A stretch of 64,000 bases of DNA from Deefgea salmonis (GTDB lineage Bacteria; Pseudomonadota; Gammaproteobacteria; Burkholderiales; Chitinibacteraceae). The stretch covers positions 372,001 through 436,000 of the forward strand of contig NZ_JAJAWG010000001.1 of assembly GCF_020531905.1 (NCBI RefSeq). The letters are read 5' to 3'. The notes under the pieces were generated by a model. The model was not told where the DNA came from and did not search any database. It saw only the letters and a program-made list of their open reading frames with translations. Made by a program: the position numbers and the translations under genes. Below, in pieces: positions 45,505 through 55,394 of the stretch. Each line of letters begins with the position of its first letter. Position 1 is the first letter of the stretch.

Positions 45505-47271
45505 ATGACCAAGCTCACCAATCCAACAGAAATCGCTCGTGAAACACTAAAACAGCTGGCAATTCGGCGTATTTTGCCTTCGCCAGATCACTACGAAGCG
45601 ATTTATCACGAAATAGCGCAAACGCCAGACGATACTCGCTTACACCCAGGATTTAAAGAACTAGTGACCGCATTTGAGGCGCTGCCCATGCAATCCCCGA
45701 CACTCAGTCGGCAAATTAGCCAAATTCGCACTTCGATTAGCGCTGAAAAATGGGGCGAGCTGCCAGAGCAAATTTTTAGAGTGATTCATAGTCAGAATGG
45801 CCAAACTGAATTGACTAAAACTTGGTCTGACTTGATTCGAGAATTAATTTTACAGTGGGATTTACGCAATCCTACATATCCGCCAAGTAGAAAAAAAGAT
45901 GCCCTTGAAAAAGTGCTGCTTAATTTTAAACACGACAGCAGTGTATTAAATGAGAAACTCAGCGGTTTAATTAATTCTTGGGCGGAGACCGGTGTTGCGG
46001 GTCTCGGCTCGATGATCGAACCGGCTACAAATGTAGAAAATACCGCCAGCAGCGTTGATAATACCGACATTCGTTGGCAAGAATGGCGCGATGCATTGGC
46101 ACAAGCCTTAGAGTTCGGACTATCGGCACGCTTGCTACATAATCCTGAATTACAATCAGAAACCAGTGCCATCGCTCAAGAAGCCAAGGCCGTAGATAAT
46201 CCTGCATCGATGGAAAAATGGCTGCCTCGGCTAAGAAAATTTTGGTTAAAACTTGAGTTAGAAAACGACAATGAGCAGCGTTTATGCGATGGGTTAATGG
46301 GTTTGCTCAGGCTACTGACTGACAATATCGCATCAATTGTCGTTGATGATGACTGGGTTCGAGGGCAAATTGCAGTTGTACAGCACATCATGGCCCAGCC
46401 ATTGGATATGCGGGTGATCTATGAAGCAGAAATGGGGCTTAAGGAAGTCTTATTTAAACAAAGTCAAGTCAAGCACAGTCTAGTAGAAGCACAGACGGTA
46501 CTTAAAACCATGCTGACTTCTTTTATTGATCGACTGGGCGTGATGTCAGAAAGTACGGATAAATATCACGACAAAATCAATCAATATGCTGAAAAAATAG
46601 ACTCCGCAAATGATTTAACCAGTATTCGGCACGTCATGGAAGACTTGTTGCTGGATACTCGTAGCATGCAATTGGATGTGCAGCGCTCACGAGATGATTT
46701 ATTTAATGCTAGAAAACAAGCCGATGAAGCCCATAGTCGAGTAGTTGAATTAGAACAAGAACTTAGCTCACTGAGCGATAAAGTACGCTCTGATCAGCTC
46801 ACTGGCGCTTTAAATCGTCGCGGTTTAGAAGAGGCTTATGAAGTAGAGGCCGCCAGAGCAGTACGTAATGCATCTCCCTTGACTATCGCTCTATTAGATA
46901 TCGACAATTTCAAAAAACTCAATGACACACAAGGCCATGCCGTCGGCGATAGAGCCCTCGTGCATTTAGTACAAGTCGTTAAAGATTTAGTGCGCCCAAC
47001 CGATAGCGTGGCTCGTTATGGTGGTGAAGAATTTATTGTGCTGATGCCTGATACCGACTTAGAGGCAGGGGTGCAAGTCATGCAAAGAGTGCAGCGTGAA
47101 TTAACTCGACGCTTTTTTACGCATAACAATGAAAAAGTATTAATTACTTTTAGTGCTGGCGTGGCGCTGTTTCATGCAGAAGATACTCGTGATGCGGTTA
47201 TTGAGCGAGCCGATCAAGCAATGTACATCGCAAAGAAATCAGGGAAAAATCGGGTAGAAACGATGGACTAA
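45505..47271 (+). CDS. Diguanylate cyclase with long novel N-terminal region
   Basis: A 588-residue protein making the second messenger c-di-GMP. The GGDEF domain (~425-588) has SDQLTGALNRRGLEE, LLDIDNFKKLNDTQGHAVGD and the active motif GGEEF (506-510). RPTD (497-500), five residues before it, is an intact inhibitory I-site, so product feedback is expected. Residues 1-390 match no family I recognise and have no membrane helix or signal peptide, so the protein is probably cytoplasmic. A coiled coil (~390-430, DDLFNARKQADEAHSRVVEL) links the parts, suiting dimerisation control. A TATAAT at 45469-45474 may be its -10. Confidence 0.93.
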   Translation: MTKLTNPTEIARETLKQLAIRRILPSPDHYEAIYHEIAQTPDDTRLHPGFKELVTAFEALPMQSPTLSRQISQIRTSISAEKWGELPEQIFRVIHSQNGQTELTKTWSDLIRELILQWDLRNPTYPPSRKKDALEKVLLNFKHDSSVLNEKLSGLINSWAETGVAGLGSMIEPATNVENTASSVDNTDIRWQEWRDALAQALEFGLSARLLHNPELQSETSAIAQEAKAVDNPASMEKWLPRLRKFWLKLELENDNEQRLCDGLMGLLRLLTDNIASIVVDDDWVRGQIAVVQHIMAQPLDMRVIYEAEMGLKEVLFKQSQVKHSLVEAQTVLKTMLTSFIDRLGVMSESTDKYHDKINQYAEKIDSANDLTSIRHVMEDLLLDTRSMQLDVQRSRDDLFNARKQADEAHSRVVELEQELSSLSDKVRSDQLTGALNRRGLEEAYEVEAARAVRNASPLTIALLDIDNFKKLNDTQGHAVGDRALVHLVQVVKDLVRPTDSVARYGGEEFIVLMPDTDLEAGVQVMQRVQRELTRRFFTHNNEKVLITFSAGVALFHAEDTRDAVIERADQAMYIAKKSGKNRVETMD

Positions 47272-47275
47272 ATAG

Positions 47276-47324
47276 AGGTATTGCTTGCAAGCGCTTTAGG
47301 GTTAAAGCATTGCAAGCAATACCT
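47276..47324. repeat. Inverted repeat between convergent genes
   Basis: AGGTATTGCTTGCAA (47276-47290) pairs exactly with TTGCAAGCAATACCT (47310-47324), and GCTTTA with TAAAGC extends the stem past a small bulge. It lies between the diguanylate cyclase and heptose kinase stops. It could end transcription on both strands, although it has no T-run. Confidence 0.7.
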
Positions 47325-47332
47325 AGACATAA

Positions 47333-48262
47333 CTAACTAAATAACTCTGCGTGCGTCGCGACGGCCGTTCCTAATTTGGCAACAACAATCCCTGCTGCAC
47401 GGTTTGACCAATCCATTGCTTCGGGCAAATCCAAACCCGCCGCCAACATGAGTCCCATCGTGGCAATCACGGTGTCGCCAGCGCCAGAAACATCAAATAC
47501 CTCTCGTGCCTGAGTTGGTTTATGCACTACTTGCCCTTCACGAAATAAAGTCATTCCCTCTTCACTGCGCGTCACTAGCAAAGCATCGAGATCAAATGTC
47601 ATTCGCAATTGATTGGCTTTTTCGATCAAATCGGTTTCACTACTCCACTTTCCCGCGACTTGTTTGAACTCACTGCGATTGGGTGTCAGTAGTGTCGCGC
47701 CACGATATGCCTCATATTCATCCCCTTTAGGGTCTACTAACACGGGCTTATTCATCGCTCTCGCAGCTAAAATCATTTGCTGCACATGCACCAAACTGCC
47801 TTTGCCGTAGTCCGATAAAATAACGACGTCGCAGTCAAGCAATGAAGCTTTAAAATCATCGAGTTTAGCCGCTAAAACTTGATGGCTAGGACTGTTTTCA
47901 AAGTCGATGCGAAGTAATTGCTGCTGTCTGGCCAATACACGCAATTTAACCGTGGTCGAGATTTCAGTATCACGATGCAATACGGTTTCCACGCCTTGTG
48001 CAATCAATAGTCGTTCAAGACTAGTTCCTGCCTCATCATCCCCAACGACCGATAGTAATTTTGCTTTTCCGCCTAGCGCGACAACATTGCGCGCGACATT
48101 CGCCGCACCACCAGCTCGTTCATCCGTTTTGGTGATGCGCGCAACGGGCACTGGCGCTTCTGGTGATATTCGTTCAACATCACCGAACCAATAACGATCT
48201 AGCATGACATCGCCAACGACTAGCACCTTGGCTGCTTTAATTCGTTCAATCAACGTTTGCAT
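47333..48262 (-). CDS. rfaE1: D-glycero-beta-D-manno-heptose-7-phosphate kinase (HldE N-terminal type)
   Basis: A PfkB-family sugar kinase of 309 residues that makes heptose-1,7-bisphosphate for lipopolysaccharide inner core. Features: VLVVGDVMLDRYWFGDVERI at the start, GGAANVARNVVALG (~52), DYGKGSL (~150) and the PfkB signature DVSGAGDTVIATMGLMLAAG (~255-275), with catalytic Asp in GAGD. In many proteobacteria this domain is fused to an adenylyltransferase (HldE); here it is separate, as in other betaproteobacteria, so rfaE2 must be elsewhere. It follows pyrF by 3 bases. Confidence 0.94.
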   Translation of the reverse strand: MQTLIERIKAAKVLVVGDVMLDRYWFGDVERISPEAPVPVARITKTDERAGGAANVARNVVALGGKAKLLSVVGDDEAGTSLERLLIAQGVETVLHRDTEISTTVKLRVLARQQQLLRIDFENSPSHQVLAAKLDDFKASLLDCDVVILSDYGKGSLVHVQQMILAARAMNKPVLVDPKGDEYEAYRGATLLTPNRSEFKQVAGKWSSETDLIEKANQLRMTFDLDALLVTRSEEGMTLFREGQVVHKPTQAREVFDVSGAGDTVIATMGLMLAAGLDLPEAMDWSNRAAGIVVAKLGTAVATHAELFS

Positions 48263-48265
48263 ACA

Positions 48266-48958
48266 TTAAGCCAACTCTGCGTTAATTTGCTGCAAAGTCA
48301 GAATCGGATCCGTACTTTGAGTAATTGGACGCCCAATCACTAAGTAGTCTGAGCCTGCTTGCATCGCTGATTTTGGGGTCATGATCCGTGTTTGGTCATG
48401 ACTATCACTACCCACAGGGCGAATGCCGGGCGTAACCAGCTTAAAGTCAGTGCCACAAATTTGTTTTAGCTGGCGAGCCTCTTGTGCCGAACACACCACA
48501 CCATCTAGACCGCAGGACTGTGCTAACTTAGCAAGGCGTTCAACTTGTGTGGCTGGCGCTGGCAAGCCCATTTCAGCTAATTCTTCAGCGCCCATGCTGG
48601 TCAAAACCGTGACGGCAATTAATAGTGGCCGTTGTGGTAGCGCCTCAAGTGCATCTCTTGTCGTTTCTAACATTTTACGACCGCCAGATGCATGTACATT
48701 GACCATCCATACACCTAAACTTGCGGCAACTTTGCAGGCCTGAGCAACCGTGTGTGGAATGTCGTGAAATTTCAAATCTAAAAATACATCGAACCCACGA
48801 GCAACCAGCTGTTCAACTAAGGCTGGCCCCGATGCGGTAAACAATTCCTTGCCGACTTTGAGTCGGCACAAGCTTGGATTGACGCGATCAGCAAAAGCTA
48901 AGGCTGCAGCAGCACTTGAAAAATCGAGAGCGACAATAACACGTGGATCAAAATTCAT
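48266..48958 (-). CDS. pyrF: Orotidine 5'-phosphate decarboxylase
   Basis: It makes UMP from OMP, the last step of pyrimidine synthesis. ATG 48958 is preceded by AGGAATAATT, so it is chosen over 48973; 230 residues. Catalytic DxKxxD is in [14 protein letters not shown] (~57-70). [20 protein letters not shown], the start motif, and [10 protein letters not shown] with YLVIGRPIT (phosphate loop) complete the barrel. It lies between lapB and the heptose kinase, all on the minus strand. Confidence 0.97.
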   Translation of the reverse strand: MNFDPRVIVALDFSSAAAALAFADRVNPSLCRLKVGKELFTASGPALVEQLVARGFDVFLDLKFHDIPHTVAQACKVAASLGVWMVNVHASGGRKMLETTRDALEALPQRPLLIAVTVLTSMGAEELAEMGLPAPATQVERLAKLAQSCGLDGVVCSAQEARQLKQICGTDFKLVTPGIRPVGSDSHDQTRIMTPKSAMQAGSDYLVIGRPITQSTDPILTLQQINAELA

Positions 48959-49005
48959 AATTATTCCTATCAAGCTTTATATCTAATAAGTACCAATACA
49001 ACCAA

Positions 49006-50178
49006 TTACACAACTGAACGACTTTTCCCTCGCACGGGGGCGTATGTTTCCCACTGATTACAACCAGGGCAATGCCAAAAAAATTGTCGTGTTTTAAAGC
49101 CACATTCACTGCAGTAATACATGCTATAGCTTCGGGTGTTATCGTGCAGCAGCTTGCCGATGACCTCAAGTTCTGATTTCTGGTCTGCTGGTGCCACCAA
49201 TAAATGAGCATCTAATAATTTTTTTAGGCCTGGCATACTTGGATGTTCACGTAAACGTTCGCGAACAAAATCATAGGCCGCATCAATACCTACAGTCGCT
49301 AATAATTGCTCATAGATCAGATCGACTACGTCTAATTCGGGGTACTGCTGAACGTAGCGAATTAATAAGGCAATACCATCATCAAGTTGATTTTTACTAT
49401 GGTATGCGGCAATAAGATGTCTTGCAGCTAGAGCCAAATAATGAATGTCTTGCGCTGGCATTTTGAGCCAATGTTCAATTGCTTCATCTGGCCGCGCTTC
49501 TGAAAGCGCAATTTCACCCAGCATTAAGCGTGCTCGAGCGCTATGCCGGTGCTCTTTCAATGCAAGATTCAGTTCGTCAATCGCTTTTGCATGCTGATTT
49601 CGAATCAAACTTTCTGATGCCAGTTCACAATAAAACTGGGCAATTTCATGCTGAAAACTATTGCTTTCATCACGGAGTAACTCCGCCGTTGCAATGGCTT
49701 TTTGCCATTCATGCTCTTGCTGATAAATCGCTAATAATTCTACGCGTGCTAAACGTGCAGAGTCCGTATTTGATAAATCATGCAGAATTTTTTCTGCCCG
49801 ATCAAACAATCCTGATTTAATAAAATCAATCGCTAAGTCAAGTTGAGATTGCTGTCTTTGTGATGCACTTAAATCCCGACGAGCTAAGATTTTTTGGTGC
49901 ATGCGAATTGCGCGTTCAAGTTCTCCGCGTCGACGAAATAACTGGCCTAATGTAACTTGGAGCTCAATTGTTTCTGAATGATTCTTTGCGATCTCTATAT
50001 AGATATCAATGGCTTTATTCATTTCTCCGGCTAATAAATGATTAACCGCTTTGAAATAAGCGATCGGCAAAGAGTGACTTTCGGCAATAACGTGCTTAAT
50101 GTCGACGCGAGCGGCTAACCACCCTGCACCAAAGAAAATAGGTAGGATGGCTAACCACCAAAATTGGATTTCAATCAT
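49006..50178 (-). CDS. lapB: Lipopolysaccharide assembly protein B
   Basis: LapB (YciM) is an inner-membrane protein that guides FtsH to degrade LpxC, so adjusting LPS production. 390 residues. N-terminal membrane helix FWWLAILPIFFGAGWLAARV (~6-25) is followed by TPR repeats (~45-330), for example AIDIYIEIAKNHSETIELQV and LGQLFRRRGELERAIRMHQK. The C-terminal rubredoxin-type metal site is CSECGFKTRQFFWHCPGCNQW (two CxxC pairs, ~354-374). lapA lies 18 bases upstream, the conserved pair. Confidence 0.96.
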   Translation of the reverse strand: MIEIQFWWLAILPIFFGAGWLAARVDIKHVIAESHSLPIAYFKAVNHLLAGEMNKAIDIYIEIAKNHSETIELQVTLGQLFRRRGELERAIRMHQKILARRDLSASQRQQSQLDLAIDFIKSGLFDRAEKILHDLSNTDSARLARVELLAIYQQEHEWQKAIATAELLRDESNSFQHEIAQFYCELASESLIRNQHAKAIDELNLALKEHRHSARARLMLGEIALSEARPDEAIEHWLKMPAQDIHYLALAARHLIAAYHSKNQLDDGIALLIRYVQQYPELDVVDLIYEQLLATVGIDAAYDFVRERLREHPSMPGLKKLLDAHLLVAPADQKSELEVIGKLLHDNTRSYSMYYCSECGFKTRQFFWHCPGCNQWETYAPVRGKSRSVV

Positions 50179-50196
50179 TTATAAACACTTTAAAAA

Positions 50197-50502
50197 TTAA
50201 AGGGCATCACGTGGCGGTTCAATTGCAACTGAAGGAGATAAGACAGTGCTGCTATTTATAGGCTGACGTTTTTCTTTACGTATCGCGACTAACTCGCGTC
50301 GCAAGCGAATAACCTGACCTAAGCTGGCTAAAAGACCAATTACAGCGCCAGAAACAAAAAAGACTAATAAAATCAATGCCAGTGGCGCATGCCAAACATA
50401 ATTAAAGAAAAAATTCAATGTCACTGGATTTGCATTATGCATTGCAAATCCAAATAGCATCACAAAGGCTGTAAATTTAACTGCCCATAATAAATATCTC
50501 AT
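50197..50502 (-). CDS. lapA: Lipopolysaccharide assembly protein A (DUF1049)
   Basis: A 101-residue inner-membrane protein with two helices (LWAVKFTAFVMLFGFAM, ~5-21, and PLALILLVFFVSGAVIGLLA, ~40-59) and a basic coiled tail (IRLRRELVAIRKEKR). This matches LapA_dom proteins that work with LapB in LPS control. The NPVTLNFFFNYVWHAPLALIL pattern is typical. It stands between ihfB and lapB; AGGAGGGTTAATAT-like ribosome site precedes the ATG. Confidence 0.92.
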   Translation of the reverse strand: MRYLLWAVKFTAFVMLFGFAMHNANPVTLNFFFNYVWHAPLALILLVFFVSGAVIGLLASLGQVIRLRRELVAIRKEKRQPINSSTVLSPSVAIEPPRDAL

Positions 50503-50571
50503 TATATTAACCCTCCTGTTTTCGACATTGTAGCTTAATTACGCATTGTTTTTTTGGTTTAAGTACCTAAC

Positions 50572-50604
50572 AAAAAGGCGACACTCGAAAGTGTCGCCTT
50601 TTTT
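50572..50604 (-). terminator. Intrinsic terminator downstream of ihfB
   Basis: AAAAAGGCGACACT-CGAA-AGTGTCGCCTTTTTT, nine-base stem with T-runs on both strands, between ihfB and lapA. Confidence 0.92.
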
Positions 50605-50624
50605 ATGTCGCAATGAATTAGGAA

Positions 50625-50909
50625 TTACGCATCAATATCAACGCGCTCTCGTAACTCTTTGCCCGCTTTAAAGTGCGGAACAAACTTCTCCGGAACGGAC
50701 ACTTTCGTGCCCGATTTTGGGTTTCGTCCAGTCCTTGGCGGGCGATAGTTCAGGTCAAAGCTGCCAAATCCACGAATTTCGATACGTTGGCCTTGCGAAA
50801 GGCTGCGTGCCATCGCATCAAGTATCGTTTTTACGGCTAACTCTGCGTCTTTTGCTACTAACTGCGGATAACGAGCAGCAAGTTTCGCAATGAGTTCTGA
50901 TTTGGTCAT
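50625..50909 (-). CDS. ihfB: Integration host factor subunit beta
   Basis: A 94-residue DNA-bending protein of the HU/IHF family. Beta-subunit features: [37 protein letters not shown], and the DNA-intercalating loop [21 protein letters not shown] with Pro near residue 64. It acts with IhfA in nucleoid structure, recombination and promoter control. It directly follows rpsA (14 bases), as in most proteobacteria. Confidence 0.97.
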   Translation of the reverse strand: MTKSELIAKLAARYPQLVAKDAELAVKTILDAMARSLSQGQRIEIRGFGSFDLNYRPPRTGRNPKSGTKVSVPEKFVPHFKAGKELRERVDIDA

Positions 50910-50923
50910 TCTAGCAAATACCT

Positions 50924-52615
50924 TTACTCAGCAGAGCCTGACAATTTTGCTTTCAACAATGCGCCAAGACTTGTCATGCCGGCACTGTCATCCGCTGCCG
51001 AAATTTTGCTCATTGCTTCGCTTTGCTCGGCTTGATCTTTCGCTTTGATCGACAAGTTGATCGAACGGTTTTTGCGGTCAACATTGATGATGACAGCTTC
51101 AACTTCGTCGCCTTCTTTCAGAACGGTGCGGATATCTTCAACACGGTCACGCGAAACTTCAGTCGAACGCAAGTAGCCTTCTACATCATCCGACAATGCA
51201 ATTGTTGCACCTTTAGCGTCGAGTGATTTAACAGTACCCTTAACGATCGCGCCTTTGTCTGACGTAGAAACGTAGTTGTTGAATGGATCGCCTTCCATTT
51301 GTTTGATGCCGAGGCTGATGCGCTCTTTTTCAACATCAATAGAAAGAACCATGGCTTCAACTTCGTCGCCTTTCTTGAAGTTGCGAACCGCTTCTTCACC
51401 AGCAACGTGCCAAGACAAGTCAGACAAGTGAACCAGACCGTCGATACCACCAGCCAAGCCAACAAACACACCGAAGTCAGTGATCGATTTGATCGCGCCT
51501 TTCAGTTTGTCGCCTTTCTTGAAGTTTTCTGCGAAATCATCCCATGGATTAGCCATGCATTGTTTCATGCCGAGGCTGATACGACGTTTGTCTTCGTCGA
51601 TATCCAAGATCATCACTTCAACTTCATCACCTAAAGAAACAACTTTAGATGGGTGAACGTTCTTGTTAGTCCAATCCATTTCAGAAACGTGAACCAGACC
51701 TTCAATGCCTTGTTCGATTTCAACGAATGAACCATAGTCAGTCAAGTTAGTTACTTTACCGAACATGCGAGTGCCCGATGGGTAACGACGTGACAGACCC
51801 ACCCATGGATCTTCGCCCAATTGTTTCAAGCCAAGAGAAACACGGTTTTTGTCTTGGTCAAACTTAAGAACCTTAGCTTCAAGTTCATCACCCACTGCCA
51901 ATACTTCAGATGGGTGTTTAACACGACGCCATGCCAAGTCAGTAATGTGGAGCAAGCCATCAATACCGCCAAGATCAACGAACGCGCCGTAGTCAGTGAT
52001 ATTTTTAACGATACCCTTAACAATCGAACCTTCTTTCAAGGTTTCTAGCAATTTCTGACGCTCTTCACCCAGTGAGTCTTCAAGGACTGCACGACGTGAA
52101 ACAACGACGTTGTTGCGTTTGCGATCAAGTTTAATAACTTTAAACTCAACCATTTTGCCTTCGTACGGGGTAGTGTCTTTAACCGGACGAATGTCAACCA
52201 ATGAACCTGGCAAGAAAGCGCGCAAGCCGTTGACCATAACAGTCAAACCGCCTTTTACTTTGCCAGAAATAACGCCAGACATGATCTCGCCGCGTTCGAG
52301 GCAGTCTTCCAACTCGATCCAAGACGCGAGGCGCTTGGCCTTTTCGCGAGAAAGCTTAGTTTCGCCGTAACCATTTTCAAGGCTGTCGATCGCAACAGGA
52401 ACAAAATCACCGATCTTAACGTCGATTTCGCCGTTGTCGTTTTTGAACTCTTCCAACGGGATCAGCGATTCAGACTTCAAACCTGCATTCACAGTTACGA
52501 AGTTGTTGTCGATACCGACCACTTCAGCAGTAATCACTTCACCCGAACGCATTTCTTGACGGGTTAAGCTTTCCTCAAATAGGGCGGCAAAGCTTTCCAT
52601 AGTATCAATAGTCAT
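50924..52615 (-). CDS. rpsA: 30S ribosomal protein S1
   Basis: A 563-residue protein with six S1/OB-fold RNA-binding repeats (about residues 22-90, 108-175, 195-265, 280-350, 367-437, 454-525). Examples are [20 protein letters not shown] and [20 protein letters not shown]. It brings mRNA to the ribosome and begins with [20 protein letters not shown], the ribosome-binding end. The length is normal for the six-repeat type. A strong promoter lies about 120 bases upstream, leaving a leader that may allow the autogenous control known for S1. Confidence 0.97.
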   Translation of the reverse strand: MTIDTMESFAALFEESLTRQEMRSGEVITAEVVGIDNNFVTVNAGLKSESLIPLEEFKNDNGEIDVKIGDFVPVAIDSLENGYGETKLSREKAKRLASWIELEDCLERGEIMSGVISGKVKGGLTVMVNGLRAFLPGSLVDIRPVKDTTPYEGKMVEFKVIKLDRKRNNVVVSRRAVLEDSLGEERQKLLETLKEGSIVKGIVKNITDYGAFVDLGGIDGLLHITDLAWRRVKHPSEVLAVGDELEAKVLKFDQDKNRVSLGLKQLGEDPWVGLSRRYPSGTRMFGKVTNLTDYGSFVEIEQGIEGLVHVSEMDWTNKNVHPSKVVSLGDEVEVMILDIDEDKRRISLGMKQCMANPWDDFAENFKKGDKLKGAIKSITDFGVFVGLAGGIDGLVHLSDLSWHVAGEEAVRNFKKGDEVEAMVLSIDVEKERISLGIKQMEGDPFNNYVSTSDKGAIVKGTVKSLDAKGATIALSDDVEGYLRSTEVSRDRVEDIRTVLKEGDEVEAVIINVDRKNRSINLSIKAKDQAEQSEAMSKISAADDSAGMTSLGALLKAKLSGSAE

Positions 52616-52734
52616 ATTTAGTGGAAAATTCCATTAGCTAGTGTGGAATACACCAGCAGGTTAGTTAATCAATCCCGCCCCATAAACATGGAGCGAGTAT
52701 TCAAAATCGGCACAAGCCAAAAAGGAATCTGGTG

Positions 52735-52763
52735 ATTATACGGAAATCTTCTTGCTCTATCAA
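52735..52763 (-). promoter_or_regulatory. Strong sigma70 promoter of rpsA
   Basis: On the minus strand TTGATA (52758-52763), 17 bases, TATAAT (52735-52740): an almost perfect promoter, with a leader of about 110 bases before the rpsA ATG. It lies just past the cmk stop. Confidence 0.75.
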
Positions 52764-52767
52764 GTGC

Positions 52768-53439
52768 TTAGAGCGTTTTAGTCGATTTATCATACCACCA
52801 AAGCAAGACTTGATTTACCGCCGCCTCAATCGATAAATACGATGTTTCTAGCAAGTAAGCATCCGCCGCTTGAGCTAAAGGGGCAACACTACGTAAGCGA
52901 TCTCGTTCATCCCTTGCTTGCAAGTCGGCAGTGATCATCGCCAAATCAGCGGCCTCGCCACGCGCAAGCAATTGTTTAAAGCGGCGCTCTGCACGAACTT
53001 CAGGCGTTGCGGATAAAAAGATTTTTAATTGTGCGTCAGGAAAAATAACCGAGGCCATATCCCGCCCATCGGCAACCAGCCCCTCTTCTCTAGAGAAAGC
53101 GCGCTGTCTTTGCAATAAGGCCAGGCGGACTGCAGGCAAGGCCGCGACCTGAGAAGCACCAGAGCCAATGAATTCTGAGCGAATATCCACCGTAACGTCG
53201 TCGCCAGCCAATAAAATAGACTCGCCAACAAAGACCACATCCAGTTTCATCGCCAACTCAGCGACTGCCGCCTCATCAGTCCACACTTGCCCCGCACGTT
53301 GTGCGGCCAATGCCGTTAGTCGATACAAAGCACCTGAATCGAGATAAGCAAAACCAAGTTGATTGGCGACCTTTTGCGCGACCGTACCCTTGCCTGACGC
53401 GGATGGGCCGTCAATTGCAATCACTGGAAAATGATTCAT
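52768..53439 (-). CDS. cmk: Cytidylate kinase
   Basis: It phosphorylates CMP and dCMP. 223 residues. The P-loop is IAIDGPSASGKGTVAQKVAN (~7-26); LDSGALYRLTALAAQ (~34) and VADGRDMASVIFPDA (~123-137) bind CMP, and LSATPEVRAERRFKQL follows. Ends with RDERDRLRSVAPL (lid). It sits directly upstream of rpsA as in most Gram-negatives. ATTGTTCCTT-type weak ribosome site only. Confidence 0.96.
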   Translation of the reverse strand: MNHFPVIAIDGPSASGKGTVAQKVANQLGFAYLDSGALYRLTALAAQRAGQVWTDEAAVAELAMKLDVVFVGESILLAGDDVTVDIRSEFIGSGASQVAALPAVRLALLQRQRAFSREEGLVADGRDMASVIFPDAQLKIFLSATPEVRAERRFKQLLARGEAADLAMITADLQARDERDRLRSVAPLAQAADAYLLETSYLSIEAAVNQVLLWWYDKSTKTL

Positions 53440-53454
53440 ATTGTTCCTTAAATT

Positions 53455-53485
53455 AAAAAACCAGCGATGAACACGCTGGTTTTTT
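53455..53485 (-). terminator. Intrinsic terminator between the aldo/keto reductase and cmk
   Basis: AAAAAACCAGCG-ATGAACA-CGCTGGTTTTTT, six-base GC stem extended by A/T pairs. It ends the tyrA/reductase transcript before cmk. Confidence 0.85.
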
Positions 53486-53507
53486 AATTATACGGACTCG
53501 CCACACC

Positions 53508-54497
53508 TTACGTCGACGCTAAAATGCGCTCGATTTCCTGCAACTCTGCCGCTGAAAAAGCTAAATTCGTAATCGCACCGACGTTTTCTTCTAACTGCGA
53601 AACACGACTTGCACCAATAATGACCGAAGTCACCGTGAGTAATGCCCACGCCAAAGCCATTTGCGCCAAGGTTTGCCCGCGCTGCAAAGCCAAGGCATTC
53701 AACTGGCGCAACTGGGCAAGTCGCGGCGTGACCGCATCGCCATTTAAAAAATGATTGTCCTGCGCAGCAGCCCTAGAATCAGCAGGCATGTCATTCAAGT
53801 ATCGGCTGGTTAACAAGCCTTGGGCTAAAGGACAAAATGCAATACTGCCCATTCCTGTTTCAGTGAGTACTTGCGTTAGGCCTTGCTCAATTTCACGCTC
53901 AAACATGGAATACTTAGGCTGATGAATCAAGCATGGTGTGCCGAGTGCTTTTAAAATACTGGCCGCCTCTAAAGTTTGCGCAGGCGAATAAGATGAAATG
54001 CCAACATAAAGCGCCTTGCCTTGACGCACGATGGCATCGAGCGCACCCATGGTTTCCGCCATAGGCGTTTCGGGGTCGGGTCGGTGCGAATAAAAAATAT
54101 CGACATACTCCAAGCCCATCCGCTGCAAACTCTGATCCAAACTTGCCATCAAATATTTGCGACTACCCCATTCACCATACGGCCCAGGCCACATCTCCCA
54201 GCCGGCTTTGGTACTCACAATCATTTCATCGCGGTAAGCGCGAAGATCTTGCTTTAAAACTCGGCCAAAGGTTTCTTCTGCGGCACCGGGGCGTGGGCCG
54301 TAATTGTTGGCCAAATCAAAATGCGTAATCCCCAAATCAAAAGCGCGCAACAACATCGCTCGACTATTGTCATAGGGTTTATTGTCGCCAAAGTTATGCC
54401 ACAATCCCAAAGAAATAGCCGGTAACTTCAGGCCACTCTGGCCGCAGCGGCGATAAGGCATTGAGGCGTAACGATTCTCTGCAGCTTGATAAGTCAT
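53508..54497 (-). CDS. Aldo/keto reductase (YghZ/L-glyceraldehyde-3-phosphate reductase-like)
   Basis: An NADPH-dependent oxidoreductase of 329 residues. The TIM-barrel catalytic set is in FDLANNYGPRPGAAE (Asp, Tyr), VSTKAGWEMWPGPYG (Lys) and DIFYSHRPDPETPM (His). The WEMWPGPYGEWGSRKYL block is characteristic of YghZ-type reductases, which in E. coli reduce L-glyceraldehyde 3-phosphate. The start overlaps the tyrA stop by 4 bases, which is unusual company: in many relatives aroA lies here. A role linked to aromatic synthesis is not indicated. Confidence 0.88.
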   Translation of the reverse strand: MTYQAAENRYASMPYRRCGQSGLKLPAISLGLWHNFGDNKPYDNSRAMLLRAFDLGITHFDLANNYGPRPGAAEETFGRVLKQDLRAYRDEMIVSTKAGWEMWPGPYGEWGSRKYLMASLDQSLQRMGLEYVDIFYSHRPDPETPMAETMGALDAIVRQGKALYVGISSYSPAQTLEAASILKALGTPCLIHQPKYSMFEREIEQGLTQVLTETGMGSIAFCPLAQGLLTSRYLNDMPADSRAAAQDNHFLNGDAVTPRLAQLRQLNALALQRGQTLAQMALAWALLTVTSVIIGASRVSQLEENVGAITNLAFSAAELQEIERILAST

Positions 54498-55375
54498 TTT
54501 TTACCCTTTAACGGCTTACCCCACTCAATTCGAGCCGAGCTTGCACGTTGAATGTAATTGGTTAAAGCGACACCATCGCTCGATTCAACCAAGTCGATTA
54601 AAGCCTGCAATTGCTGCTGATTGGCGCGCAGGTCATTCAAAATGGCGCTTTGATTGGCCAGCGCAATATCACGCCACATATCCGGGTGCGAGCCAGCAAT
54701 GCGCGTAAAGTCGCGAAACCCACTGGCCGCAAAATCCAAGCATTCGGCTGCATTGTAGCGATCTAGCACCGAATTCATATAGGCAAAAGACAGTAAATGC
54801 GGCACATGACTGACTGAAGAAAAAATCTCATCATGCGCTAAAGGACTCATTTGGTACACCTGAGCACCACATGCTTGCCACCAGTCGCGAATCTGTTCAA
54901 CCACTTTCGCTTCAGACTCAGGCAATGGCGTTAAAACGACGCGACGTCCCTCATACAAACCAAATTGCGCCGCTGCAGCGCCCGATAAATCTGACCCTGC
55001 AATCGGATGACCCGGCACACAGTATGCCAATTGCTGCGGCAAATAGGCTTGATATAAAGCAGCGACATCTTGCTTGGTCGAGCCACCATCAGTGACGATA
55101 CAATCGGCAGATAAATGCGGTGCAATTTTTTGCATTAAAGCGCCCATTTGTCCAACTGGCGTGCCAATAAAAACCAAATCAGCGCCAACAACCGCGTGAG
55201 CTGCATCGTCACTGATTGAATCAACCACATTCAAATCGAGCGCACGCTGAAGATTGTCTAAATTTCGGCCAACACCCACCACCTGTTCAACCAAACGGGC
55301 GCGTTTTAATGCCAAGGCAAACGAGCCAGAAATCAAGCCCGTCCCCAGTAAAACCAATTTTTTTACTGCCTGCAT
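54494..55375 (-). CDS. tyrA: Prephenate dehydrogenase
   Basis: It oxidises prephenate to 4-hydroxyphenylpyruvate for tyrosine. 293 residues. The NAD motif is LVLLGTGLISGSFALALKRA (~7-26). Catalytic His is in YCVPGHPIAGSDLSGAAAA (~129-147), and a further conserved His in FSSVSHVPHLLSFAYM (~195). There is no fused chorismate mutase and no ACT domain. It lies 19 bases after the DAHP-synthase-like gene and overlaps the reductase, so the three appear to form an operon. Confidence 0.94.
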   Translation of the reverse strand: MQAVKKLVLLGTGLISGSFALALKRARLVEQVVGVGRNLDNLQRALDLNVVDSISDDAAHAVVGADLVFIGTPVGQMGALMQKIAPHLSADCIVTDGGSTKQDVAALYQAYLPQQLAYCVPGHPIAGSDLSGAAAAQFGLYEGRRVVLTPLPESEAKVVEQIRDWWQACGAQVYQMSPLAHDEIFSSVSHVPHLLSFAYMNSVLDRYNAAECLDFAASGFRDFTRIAGSHPDMWRDIALANQSAILNDLRANQQQLQALIDLVESSDGVALTNYIQRASSARIEWGKPLKGKK

Positions 55376-55394
55376 AATATAAAAACGCCAAAGT

